Origin: Agelaius tricolor
Lineage: Eukaryota; Chordata; Aves; Passeriformes; Icteridae
NCBI GenBank assembly: GCA_023055355.1
Contig: JALJCS010000006.1
Span: 35,371,001 to 35,435,000, forward strand
Length of the DNA: 64,000 nt
Reading direction: 5' to 3'
Shown: positions 25,119 through 36,559 of the stretch, piece after piece
Numbering within the stretch: the first letter of the stretch is position 1
Layout of the letters: each line of letters begins with the position of its first letter
Notes under the pieces: model-generated
What the model was told of the DNA's origin: nothing
The model's input: only the letters and a program-made list of their open reading frames with translations
Databases searched by the model: none
Program-made: the position numbers and the translations under genes

Positions 25119-27242
25119 GCTCTGGGAATAAGTGGAGGAAAGTAAGTACAGGAAAATTTAAAGAGTAAAGTCTGTATAAATGGTTGGGATTGAAGAATAA
25201 TGAAGCGCACTTAAACTTGGTCTCTTTATGGCTGGAGCTTGGAACTTCTTGGACAAGGCAATTCACAGTATTTCTGTTATCAGATTTTGATCAAGTTTTC
25301 TCTAAAGAACAGCACTACTCATGGACAATTTTCAAGTGTAAAAGCTGAACACAAAAGTGATCGCCATTTTGTAGAATGGGTAGATGGTCAAACAGTGTCT
25401 TCTGGGTTACCTTTCTTTTCCCGAAGGCACTAGTAGGATGCTACAGAAATTTTTTTTTGTCCCCTGCTTATCTCTGGCACTATTCCTGATGTAAAATCTG
25501 TAACATTCCCAGGGGTTGAACTACCCTCAGGTACAGAACAAGAGAAAATGCAACTTTCTAAACTACCCATAAAATGGAACAGAAAAAATCAACAGCTCCT
25601 GCATTGCTCTTGACACAAAGGGAGGTCAAGACAGTAAACCCTGTCATTCAGAGGCCCATCCTGAAGAGTGGGAAGGAAATAGAGCACTGTCATTCACAAA
25701 ATTAGTTACCACCTTTTTTGTCAGCAAAGCAGTTACTAATGCTAATATTTAATCCACCAACTGGGTTATGCAAGTTAATGCCCCAGAGCAGGAGTCAGAG
25801 TTGCTGTTTTAGGCTTTCTGCTGCAAGCACTATGTTAGTCACAACTGATTTTGAAGATTTCAATGGCAGCTTGTGAAATGTAAAGACTTTTTATAGGAAA
25901 GAGAAGACCTTATCTACATATGAACATGGCACTGAATTCACTAAATCAGCTTTCCTGGCTATAACATAGCAGAAAATAGGACATCAGCCTTTCTTCCTGT
26001 CACAGGATAATTAAGCCGCATCTCCAAGCAGGCTCAGAGATGTATGAAGGAAAGATGATAATCAGTGTTTCATCTAGGGTAGAAATATTTGGATTTTCTA
26101 CCTTCCCAAGCTTTGTGTATCTGAGTATGTGTATGATAGGAGCTCTGACTCAATTTGTTTACCTTCCAGCACTGCTCCCATAACATCTGGTACATTTAAT
26201 ACAGAGATCTGTTCATGCCAATGGACTGTACAGTAGGATATAAATATTAACCAGACTAGTAAAATGTATTTTCCACTCCCGTTCTCAGTAATGCAGTTGA
26301 ATTAAAAAAGACAGTCTTAAGTGACATATCCTTACTAACTTACTGCTGTTCTACTTTGTATTCATAAGTCTTCTGCAATTGCACCTGCTCTGATGCAGTA
26401 TTGTGTCAAGAAAGCAATATTAACCAACTGCTTCTTCTCTCTGCATATTAAGTAGAGTTAAAAGAGCAATACCATGGTAATGAGATAAGGAATTCCTATT
26501 CTGGGAACTGGCAATGTATTTATAAGGTGGTGGGCAGAAATAACTGTTTCTGAAAATACAGTATGTATCTATTGTAACTCCAGTGTTCTGTTTGTGCTAC
26601 AAGATTTGGTAGATATAAAACTCTGGAGCTTCAGTGGATTAAAATAAAATATGTCAGTTTTAGCCCAGTGACAGCACAGAGACATGAATTGGAATATACA
26701 TTATTGTTGAGTCAATAATAAAAATCCCTTCCACTTCATAGAGGATTATTACAGGCATTAAGGAAACTCAAGGCTTGGTGAATTCTGCCATCAGACCCAT
26801 TTGTCTTTCTTAGCCACTTTCACTAGCTATGCAGGGGCCTTTCCTCAGCTTTATCATGGTGTCAGCTGTAAGATACATCACTTGGATTGAGTTGCAACAA
26901 AGCTGTCAGACCTGAGGAGACACTAGACTGTCTGTCGTGCTTCAAGCACAGAGCTGTCTTCAACTGTGATTCCAAAGCCTGGAGGTTTTACATGCTTCAT
27001 GTGCTGTCCTGTTATACCTGGCATGGAGGGCAAACAAACAGGAAGAGGACTGGAAAACCATGGTGGTCCTGCCTTTGTTTTGGTGTCTTCTGCCTTTTGG
27101 CCTTAACTCCCAAAATGCAATAGACTGTCAGAAAGGAAAAACAAATCTATTTCCTCTGATGGGCCTCTCATTTATTTAAAATTGTGTTTCCAAGGAAGAA
27201 TCTTTCATTGCTTGTTTGAATGTATCTTGTGTCAAGAATCAA
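25119..27242. other. Non-coding sequence, no recognised feature
   Basis: AT-rich, no gene or transposon recognised. Confidence 0.5.
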
Positions 27243-27296
27243 TTTTTTGTCATGTGTAGGACAGACCAGTTTTTTGTCATTTAAAGGACAGACCAG
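27243..27296. repeat. Tandem duplication, 27-bp unit, two copies
   Basis: Copies at 27243-27269 and 27270-27296 differ at a few positions in the middle (tgtgtagg against tttaaagg). They are adjacent without a spacer, so the duplication is probably replication slippage. Confidence 0.88.
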
Positions 27297-30230
27297 TTCA
27301 TAATGTGCAATTATTTATAGCTATTTTATTTTTTCTTCAATGAGATAACACAGGCAAGACAAAAAACCTTTGGGGAAAGCAGCTCTTTCAAAGCCTGTAA
27401 GATTCTGAAATATCTTTCTGATTTGTTTGAACCAGTTTACTACATCCAAATTTCCAAAACAGTGGCATCGTCTGTTGTTTAAAAGAAACTTCTTATCCAC
27501 TGAACTTTCTGACCTCCAAAAGGCAGACAAGTTTTGACCAGTAGAATCTCAGTTTCTCTTTTTTTAATTTCCAGACACCACGAAGAATATCTCACACTGT
27601 TTCAGCCTCTGGTTTTCTCTTTTATACTATCAGACTTAACCTGTGAGGTTAATAAGGCTATAAGAATGGAAAAAATGTATTTCAAATAGGTAATTTCTAT
27701 TTTCTTATGCAGAATCAGTTTCTTGATGACTGCTTTTTAACACTGATTCTAATTTTTAGGCAAATAATCTCTAAAAAGTAAATGAGTTTCAATTACATAC
27801 TTTTAAGTAAAGCACAAAATATATTGAGTAAACTCTCAGTACGTGCTTCTGAATAATTTCCCCCAGGCTTCTTTCTGTACTTGCAACCTTATTTTATTTT
27901 TATTACAGATTATAAATATTTCTACTTCACCTGAAATGGAAAATAGCTACACTTCTTCTGATGCTATAAAATAAGTCACAATCAATCTCATTAATTGTTT
28001 AATTCAAGCCCTTGAACTACCCAGATATTACTTCTATACTTCATTGCATTTTTGTCTTGGTAGAATTAGAATCATCAATGTCACTTTAAAATTATAAGAT
28101 TTAAATATAATTCCAACAGTATTTCTGCATAAAAACTTACTTTTTTCTTTTTGGTGAGGACCAGTTAGACACCTGGTCTTTTTGAAAATATTTTGTACTT
28201 ATCTAGACATATTAATCCAGAAATATCTTGAAGGACCTTTTAAGGTAAATTGTTGCCTTATGCATCATTCTGTACATAAATCAGGAAATGGGATTATGAC
28301 ATTCATCATTCACTTTGGGAAGTAATTGGGAAACTTCGGTGATTTCCATAGCATTGCATATGATCAGATTTTGTGTAATAATTAAAAAAATGCTCTTCCA
28401 TGGAATTGTGAGAATTTTAATGAATTCAAGTAAATGAGAATTTTTTTCAGTACCATGATATCCTTAGCCTCATGCCCTAATAGCAGTTCGTCTCTGACCT
28501 GGTAATGAATCCACACCAAAGCTCTTCATCCCAGCATGCCGAGCTCCTGGAAGTTCTGATGGACTTTGTTGCAGACTCACCTTAAATAGCAGCTCAGGGG
28601 AAGGATCCTGGCTGTAGTGGCCTGGATTTCACATCTAACCAATGACCCAAGCTAGCCTCAGTTAGCTTGTGAAATCTTGCAAGATCACAGCCTAAGATTG
28701 AGGATTAAGGAAACAGGAGAGGTAAGTTGAAAAAGGTAGCTTGTTCTGTTGGGGTCAGCCTCAGTATAAAAGGTTAACTCTCCTGGTCTGCCTGTAGTAT
28801 TGATAACCTTGATAGTATTTCTGATGGAGTAAAACTTCTGTGTGAAGAGATCTTTTGTGTTACCCTGCACCTGGGCTGTATTTAAGACTAATTCCAGCCT
28901 GACAGAAGTTATCCTGAAGATTTCATATGAACTGTACTGGCTGCCTGCCACCCACTGTGGTTATTAAGCTGAGCTGTGCCATTTGTTTCTTTATCTCAGG
29001 TTGCATGTGCTTGAGCTCTCCCTGAGCTATTGTCAGTTTGCCTACATTAATAAATCGCAGCCTCAAGACCACTAATACACAACACCATGATATAAGTTTT
29101 TGTCTTGTTGAATACTTCATAATTCACCAGTGCTTGTGTCTAGCTAGTGAATTTTAAAGACAATACATCATGTTGTGCTTTCAAAGGCTGAATCCTTCCT
29201 TTGGGGTTATAAGCAAATACTACTCTTATGTCACACAGACACTGAAATATCTCTTGGGTTCAGGCCTCATTCATCTCCCTTAATGTTATCTCTGAGCAGC
29301 TCTGTGCATGAAAAAAGAAGTGGCGTAAATGCACTTGATGCCGACTGCTTGTGAAAGGGCGTCCAGGCTTCAGATGGGAAGGTCTTCATGCAGAAAACCC
29401 ACAGGCTCAGACAGGGGACAGGCATCTTTCCTCCAGGCAGAAAGGCAGCAGGGTTTCCTTCTGCCCAGCACTGTTGGGATCCAGGTCTGCTGTCATCCAG
29501 TAGCTGCTGCTAAATGCTGAGTGGTTAGAAGCCAGCAGGTGGTTTCTAACATTTTGAAAATAATTTCTTTCTGTTGGCTATTTTAGTTTCCAAAGTTAAT
29601 TCTCCTTTGGATTATCTTTTCAAATGGTTCTTTTCTGGTCACTAGTACGAAAGGCATTTGCTGACTCACATGACTATTCTAATTCTCTCTCCTAACCATC
29701 ACGTGATGCTACCTTGTCATGTTCAAAGGCAAAGAATTGCTGTCAGAAAAAGCTGTAACTGCAAGAAACTGTAACCTCAAAGACAAATGCCTGCTGACAG
29801 GGATAACTTAGTAGTACTATGATCAGGACAAGCAACTCCCTCAGATGAAATAAAAGCCACAGAAATGAAGCTTTTTTTCTTGCTGTCAGTACAATGCCAA
29901 CAGCACCAGCCTTTCCAGAGCATTGCTCTGCAAAAACATGAAAGGAGAAATCAAATGTCTGTCTTGAAATTCTAAAATAGTTTTTAAAAGTACTTGGGAG
30001 GAAGATAAGACCGAGCAGCTTCAGTTGGAGCTTTGCTGCAGTCCAGATGACCTGACAAAAAGATACATGGTTGGATGAATGGGTACTAGTGAGCATTTCT
30101 GAAGGGCCTGGGAATTGTATAGTCTCATAACTAGACACACAGCTGATTTTTAACATTTTCGTGAGGCGAATTTATCTACTTCAAGGTAACACATAATCTG
30201 TGTTAATTAAGCAATATCAGATCTCCAGAT
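27297..30230. other. Non-coding sequence with weak exon-like signals
   Basis: A consensus splice donor (AG|GTAAGT) lies at 28720-28727 on the plus strand, with a weak acceptor-like CAG at 28572-28574. The 147 bases between have stops in all three frames, so any exon would be non-coding. On the minus strand, two open frames (28923-29120 and 28685-28951) join near 28925-28950 and have protein-like composition, but I recognise no family. Nothing else stands out. Confidence 0.4.
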
Positions 30231-30250
30231 CTGCAGTCAATTGACTGCAG
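30231..30250. repeat. Perfect 20-bp palindrome
   Basis: CTGCAGTCAATTGACTGCAG reads identically on both strands, with no spacer. It is preceded by agatct-cc-agatct (30220-30233). It could be a dimeric protein-binding site or chance; a palindrome this long is expected less than once in a window of this size. Confidence 0.97.
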
Positions 30251-32199
30251 CAATTCTGCTGCTCTTGCTGTTTGGAGGTAAGATAATAATTTATCCATTA
30301 ACTACTACCTGGGAATGACATTGAAACTTTAGAAAACACTTTGATTTTTTTTATCTTTTTTTTTTCTCCCTGCCACTAAATAAAAATACACTTTCCAACA
30401 CTAATAAAAAAAGGCTGGTAGAGATATATCTGTGGCAGACATCCCAGAAATCAACAACCGAATAAAAGATTAAAGGTCCTTATTTGGTTTAGAGACATCC
30501 CAGATGATGGAGGAAAAAAGCTTGGGACCTAGATTTGACAGATGCTAAGTGCATTTCAGCTTTCAGTGAGGGCCAAAGGAGTCAGAGAAGCTAAGCCCCC
30601 GTGGTCTTGATATCAGGGAATTTTGGCTATTGGCCTGTGCTTGGAGGATTATTATAGGCTTTGCCATCCCATTCCACCGCCTTTTCCCATCCCATTCTTA
30701 AGCTTCAATTTTCTAACCTGGCTCATTCAGAATGGCAGTCCTAGCAGCAAGAAGAAATGGAAATTTTGGTAGCTCTGAACAGTGTCACCAGGAATTTTAT
30801 TGAGGGGAGTGTGTTAACCCTTGAATGAACAAGCACTTGTCATCTGTTTTGCAGCCAAGGTCACCCATCCTGAGTGACTCCTCTGAGTCATGATGCCCTC
30901 TTTAAAAGCATGGGTTGCTAGAAGGATAGTAATAAATTGAACATAAATAGAAAGAGCAAATACTGCCTTGAGAATAAAATGACACCACCCTCTCTGGTGT
31001 TCTGCAAATACCTTACATAGTCTATGAGCTACTCAAATAGGATGTTAAAGCAGAAATGCCTAAGTAGTACAAAGAAATTTTAATGGCTTTCTGTGGAAAT
31101 TTAGTTTCATATTTCTTCATTTTCTGTCTTATAAAATACCATTGCAGGAATAGAGAGGATGGTTTACATTTATAGAAGGTGCCAAAGGCAAAGAAAAAAT
31201 ATGGTGTTCAGTACAGTAGAGGAAAAGAAGAGAAAGCAAGAAAAATAGACTCTATTGCTCCAGCTATAAGACACTATGTATTTCAATTCAAGCCTCTGTC
31301 GTCTTATGTGCTGAATTCTCCCTGATGGGCTGTTTTGTAATCTTCTCCTCCCTAAAAGCCATTTTTCTTATCGATATATAATTTCAGAATGAAGGCAGCA
31401 GAGATTTTAGCTAAAGTTCTGGTTGCATGAAAACGTAAATCTACCCTTGCAGATCCCAGCACTACATGACAAACACTGTGGTCCTGTGGCACAGAGCCCC
31501 TCTTCTGGTTCAAGTGCATTTAAAAATCATTGGCAGGTGAACCTGGAGGCTTTGTGACTGATTGGCCTTGCCTATGCCACTCCTGTCTCCCACCAGACTG
31601 GCACCATCTGCTCCCATCCAAATCCAGTGTGGAGGTCACATAAACTGTACATTGTGTGAGCTGGATTATTTGGCAAAATTTGGCAATTATTAGGATTGCC
31701 ATTTAGGCAGCCCTAAATGAACAAGACTAAACATGTAGTGCTTTGTTAGCACAAAGACCTGACACTGATTGGCATGTAGAAAGGAGAAAAACCATGGGAC
31801 TTCTATACATTCAGTGGCCTCTGTTTCCTGCACTGGCTTATCAAAGCTTTCCTACTCCCTGTGCAGGACCGCTAGCCATGTAAGGTGTTTGTCTTTTGGT
31901 GAATGGTTTTTCTTTTGCAGTACACACTTTCAATGTCACACATGAGAGACTTGAGCTCAACTGTCAGCTTCTTCTGTAATTGATGTAATTGATTTAAAAG
32001 ACAAAAAAACCATGCTCATTGGTAAGGCCTGATACATAGATATCTTTAAATTATATATAGTGAAACATAAATTTAACAGCTAAAGGGCTTTAATCTGACA
32101 TGTAAGATGTACAGCTTATAATTCAGGAATTTATTCAACTAGACAAAATTAGACTTTAATTAATTTTTTTCTTTTTTTCTTTTTGCTTGATTTAAGCTA
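30251..32199. other. Non-coding sequence, no recognised feature
   Basis: No gene, RNA or transposon recognised. Short T-rich runs near 30345-30365. Confidence 0.5.
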
Positions 32200-32400
32200 T
32201 TAATAAATGCTACTATGTCCTGGGAACTTCTTGTAACAGTGCTGCAAATTTCTGTCCTTTGCTTACTAATGTGTGGGCATCCATTTTTAGTCCAATATTA
32301 ATTTAATCAGTGTAATGTTTGTCAATAACATGTATTTAACAATGCTAATAGAGACATATCAGTGTAATTGCAAGAAAGCAGAGTCATAAAGGAACCATAA
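32200..32400. promoter_or_regulatory. Candidate conserved non-coding element
   Basis: Complex AT-rich sequence with several homeodomain-type cores (ATTAAT, TTAAT, GTAAT) at about 32295-32370 and no low-complexity runs after 32190. It resembles known vertebrate enhancer elements in texture only. Confidence 0.25.
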
Positions 32401-34082
32401 CTCATGGCTTCCAAATAAGAGTTATGACAGGAAGCTAGAAGCAAAGTCTGAACACGTTGGTTTGTAGTTGGATGTGGTATACTGGCTTATTCACACTTGT
32501 GAGGAGTAGTGCCTAAACTTGATAGCAGGTTATTAAAATTAATAACCCTCTATGAGCTGGCTTTTGTCACTTGCCCATCGGTTCCTTGGGAAAACAAGGA
32601 ATGAAGCTGACTCTCAGCTACATATTGTAATCTCTTTCATTCTAACATTTATCCAGTCTGAGGCCACATGTGACAATTGTAAAGTCAGTTCATGAGATCA
32701 CTGCCATGAACCAGGAAGTTACCCAGGAAGTCAGAGGACTTTTCAAAGCATGTGTGAAAAGTCCTCCTGGAGATCATTTAACCTGTTCATTGTATTTTAA
32801 TTTCCTGATTGTAGGCAAGTCTGCGCCTGTTGCTTCACTATGTGATGCAATCTATAGCATGAGAGTTTTTCAGTGGCAGAAGCATGTTAAATCACTTTCT
32901 TTCAAATTTGTGAGATGTAAAAAAGCAGCCTGAGCTTCTCACTTTTGATTTTATAGGGGCCAAAGGCTTGTTTTATGGAGCCAGGTGGCAGCTTTTCCTT
33001 TGCTGAATAATTTATCTTCTGCAATCTGAATTGTACTTTCCAGTTACCTTTAGAGAAGAACATCATAGGAACCTGTTTCATACTTTGATCTAGCATTTTT
33101 TAGTCTAGTCTTACTTTACCTCATAAAGCTTTTATTTCATACCTTTTTGCTCTTCACTCCAAAAGTCATGATATGAAGATTATTTTATCTTTATTTGTAC
33201 CTCTTTCTCTAATAAGCATTTAAAGCATTAGTGAAAAAAAGGCAACCACTAACCCAAACAATCAAATAAAACTTTCATCTTGAAAGCTGGTAATTTTGTC
33301 ATGATTTCAGCTTAAAACTCATAACTGATAAATAAATGATTCCAGATAATTTTCCAGAAAGCTCAGATTCTGGATGTACTACAAAAAATTACAAAGTAAT
33401 ATTAAGTGAATGTTTATTTTAGTTTTGTACATATTTCACAGAGCTTCTAGAGTTAAATAATTAATAAGGGCTAACTAGTATGCAGTGTAATCCAGATAAG
33501 CTCATTGTTTTCCATTTTTATTACACTTTAATACCCTGCAAAGCTTCCTTCTTGATGGTCCGTTGTGCTTTTCTGACACTTGACTAGTCAAGAAATGAAT
33601 AGGCTAGATGAAAGGGTATGATTTTTGTCATTTGTTTCATAAATATTTTTAAATCTTCGAAGGTTACTTTTGTAGTCTGCCTGAAAACTAGACACCACTT
33701 TTTAAACAGTGCTTTAGCTCTTCTTTTTAGTCCTTTGTGCTGGGATTGCAATGTATTAATTGTTCTTTTTCCTGACTTCCTACAACATGATGGGGAGAAC
33801 ATTATCTGGGCCTATGCATATGTTGTGTCAAAAAGTGAACTAATGTTTTCAAATTTTTCTTAGTTCTAGGTGAAGATAAGGGAACTTCAAATCTTATGTT
33901 AATCCTTGTAAAACTCAGTAGGAAATTTACATTTTCCTAAGGGAACTGTAGTGGTTTCATAATATTTTGTATTAGGGAAAAAAATAAGTATTTTGCACTG
34001 AATTTTGACTTCCAGGCATGTCCAGGTGCACTGAAATCTTGAAGGACTCACCAAGCCAAAAGTGGGTGTGGTTTGGCAAGCA
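32401..34082. other. Non-coding sequence with one 12-bp inverted repeat
   Basis: A 12-bp perfect inverted repeat (32734-32745 with 32755-32766, 9-nt loop) is the only structure noticed. The remainder is AT-rich with no recognised gene or transposon. Confidence 0.5.
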
Positions 34083-34259
34083 GATGAGGGTGGTGAGATG
34101 CAGGAACAGATTGCCCAGAGAAGTTGCGGATGCTCCATCTCTGGAACTGTTCAAGGCCAGGCTGGATGGGGCTTTGAAAGGTGTCCCTGCCCACAGCAGG
34201 GGCTTGGAACTGGATGATCTTTACAGTCTCTTCCAGTCTCTATGCTATGATTCTGTGAA
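34083..34259 (+). mobile_element. CR1 LINE 3' end, short 5'-truncated copy
   Basis: The segment starts within the CR1 3' region ('atgagggtggtgagatgcag'), continues with 'gattgcccagagaagttg', 'ttcaaggccaggctggatgg', 'tgtccctgccca' and 'ggaactggatgatcttt', and finishes with the octamer-like tail 'atgattctgtga'. Compared with the usual consensus it lacks the 'gcaacctggtctagt' block between 'ggctttga' and 'aggtgtccc', a small internal deletion. Good sequence preservation suggests it is younger than the other copies. Typical of bird genomes, where most CR1 insertions are a few hundred bases long. No coding capacity beyond the last residues of ORF2. Confidence 0.95.
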
Positions 34260-34979
34260 TGCTACTTTAAAGATTATTCTAACTGGTTCCCTCTAACACT
34301 CAAATGTCATTAAATATAACAAATGCAATTTTATTCCATTCACTTTTCTTTGCATTTTGGAAGTAAAATATAGAAAATGAGTTATGGAAATGGGATAACC
34401 TGTGGAAAATCATAGCATGGTGTGGTGAGTGGGAGGTATTCAGTAGAGCTTCATTGAAATGCTCGTTTTGGGGAACAAGAGATACTGTTTTTAAAATCAA
34501 GGATGCTAAATAGGATTTGGTGAAGAGAGTAGTCATGGTATGCCCCCATCTAAGAGCATAATGTGGGCTGTCACTGCTCCAAGTTATGTGCAACAGGATC
34601 CCAGTTCAGGACTAGACGCAGAAGTTCTTTATCTCCAGCAGTTGCTTGTTGCCTACAGTTTGCTGTGTTCTGTCCTCCTGTGTTTTCTATCTGTAATCTT
34701 GTATGTGAAAGATGCAAGATGTGGAGGAAGTGCTGGTAAAGACTAAAGGAGCAAGTCCCATTGGATGTACGTGATCTTTGTGCAACTTTCCTGCATCCAG
34801 GTAACACCCTGAATTTGAAAAAAAATAATTATATTTTGACACAGAGAAATATGCAAAGATACTAAACAAAGATAGCAGTTTCCTTTTATATACTCTATTA
34901 ATCTGTATATTTGTGCTTTAACTTGTTTCATTATTTTGTATTCAGACATGAAGAAATTCAAGATTACCTGCATTGAAAG
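34260..34979. other. Non-coding sequence, no recognised feature
   Basis: No gene or transposon recognised between the CR1 end and the following AT-rich block. Confidence 0.5.
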
Positions 34980-35260
34980 TTGTATCCTGATCTCTGCTGT
35001 AAATATTTACAGTGCCGTAATCCAATTATTTATCCAAAAAATAAAGTAACGGATGATAAACTAGATTTCTGTTATGATAATGCAATGGAATTTTCCATTC
35101 AAAAATGTTGAATGATTAAAAAGGCACCCAAAACTGGGTATGACAATGAGCCATTAAAATATTATCCTGAAATCTGCTTTTCATCCCAATAATTTACAGA
35201 ATCATTAATTGCAAGCTGCATAAAGTATTTCCAGTCATAAGTTTTAAGAGGGAACTATGA
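34980..35260. promoter_or_regulatory. Candidate conserved non-coding element
   Basis: Contains an OTX/bicoid-like GTAATCC next to CCAATTATTT (about 35016-35030), several ATTA/TAAT cores and a 'catcccaataatttacagaatcattaattgcaag' stretch (35182-35215; the quoted words run across it) of complex sequence. This is the kind of texture seen in conserved enhancers. Assignment is by pattern only. Confidence 0.27.
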
Positions 35261-36538
35261 CTGTTCAGCACACAAGATGTCAATGCTTTTAAAATCATTA
35301 TTTTTTTTTCCATATCTCTTGTATGTGATAAAAGTTAGAATAAGGTTTCTGGTCCCTGTCAGAAAAGAAGGTGCAGATTTTTGGAGTGTGTTCTTTGGCT
35401 ACATCATGCTCATGCAAAGTAACCTGGAGTCTCTAAAACTATGAGCATGGATGGAATTTTACGAACCCATAAAACCTGAAACCTCAGGCTCAGCTTCAGA
35501 TGTGCTTCAGACATTCCTGCTTAATTATTTTGGAAGAAGCACATCAATGTTTCTGTTCCTTACCAACTAAAATGCCTCAAACCTTTGAACAAATTATTCC
35601 CCTATGCATTGAAGATCTGCCAATACTGCTTTTTCTGTCCTGCAGAAAATACATTTCAGAAGACAAATATGATATTGTTATGAACAGATTGGAAGGTAGC
35701 CTGCTGTCTTTATACAACCTGTTCTCAGTCTGCAGAATCACTGGCATGTTTGTAGGCTGGCAGTGCACTGGCATTAACTTTAAACCATTTATTAGGGTCA
35801 GAATTGAACCTCTCTGTTCACCTCCCACAAAAGAACTTTGACAGAGAAGGCAAAATGGTAAAGACTCTGTTCCTACTTTTAGCTCTTTAACTCCTTAGTC
35901 AGCCCATTTCCACTGGCACAGCAGTTACTGTGCAGAACTTTCTTGTGCAGATAAGACTTGCACAGATAAATCCCCTGCCTTTGGAATGTGTGCATTTTCA
36001 CTGCTGCCCATTAAAGTGTCAGGTGTGCTGCTATCTGATGTCACCTCAGACAAATATTCTGTGTCACTGCTATGCTGCCTGTCTTATGGCAGAGATGGAT
36101 GCTTCTCTGCTCATAATAAATTGCGAGTCGGGGAAGAAAAAGTGATGTGGTTAGGCACAGGTTGGCTGGTTTGCAGCTAAGTTAACCAAGAGAATACTGT
36201 TGTTTAAATAGCTATAAGTGTTGCTCCTGACTCAAGCAGGGCTCCCCTTTTTCTTCAAAAGTAAACCAGGTTTCCCACACTTTTTTCTTGCTGTTTCTAA
36301 CAGCATACAACACAAGTCATGTTGTTCAGTCTGACTGCTGCAAAATTCTCAGGACTGTGAAATCCAAAGCATCAATTCAAGAGCCATGTGCATTTTTAAT
36401 TTCTGTGCAATATCACTTTTAATAGTTTGATAGTTTGAATAGTTAAATTCAAAGTAAGCTTTAGCAAGGTTTCTTACCAGAGATTATGGTATGAACATTT
36501 TTTATATTAACTTGAAATTATGAGAATCCTACCAATGC
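35261..36538. other. Non-coding sequence, no recognised feature
   Basis: A 113-codon plus-strand frame (35500-35841) has cysteine-rich, mixed composition but no family I recognise and no supporting exon structure. Nothing else noted. Confidence 0.45.
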
Positions 36539-36559
36539 AAAAAAAAAAAAAAAAAAAAA
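36539..36559 (+). repeat. Poly(A) run of 21
   Basis: Uninterrupted A run. It could be a retroposon tail, but I recognise no retroposon body upstream, and it may be simple slippage. Confidence 0.95.

Noticed and set aside
24956..25266. Lysine-rich minus-strand frames
   Set aside because: They read through the pyrimidine/poly(T) tract and reflect low complexity.
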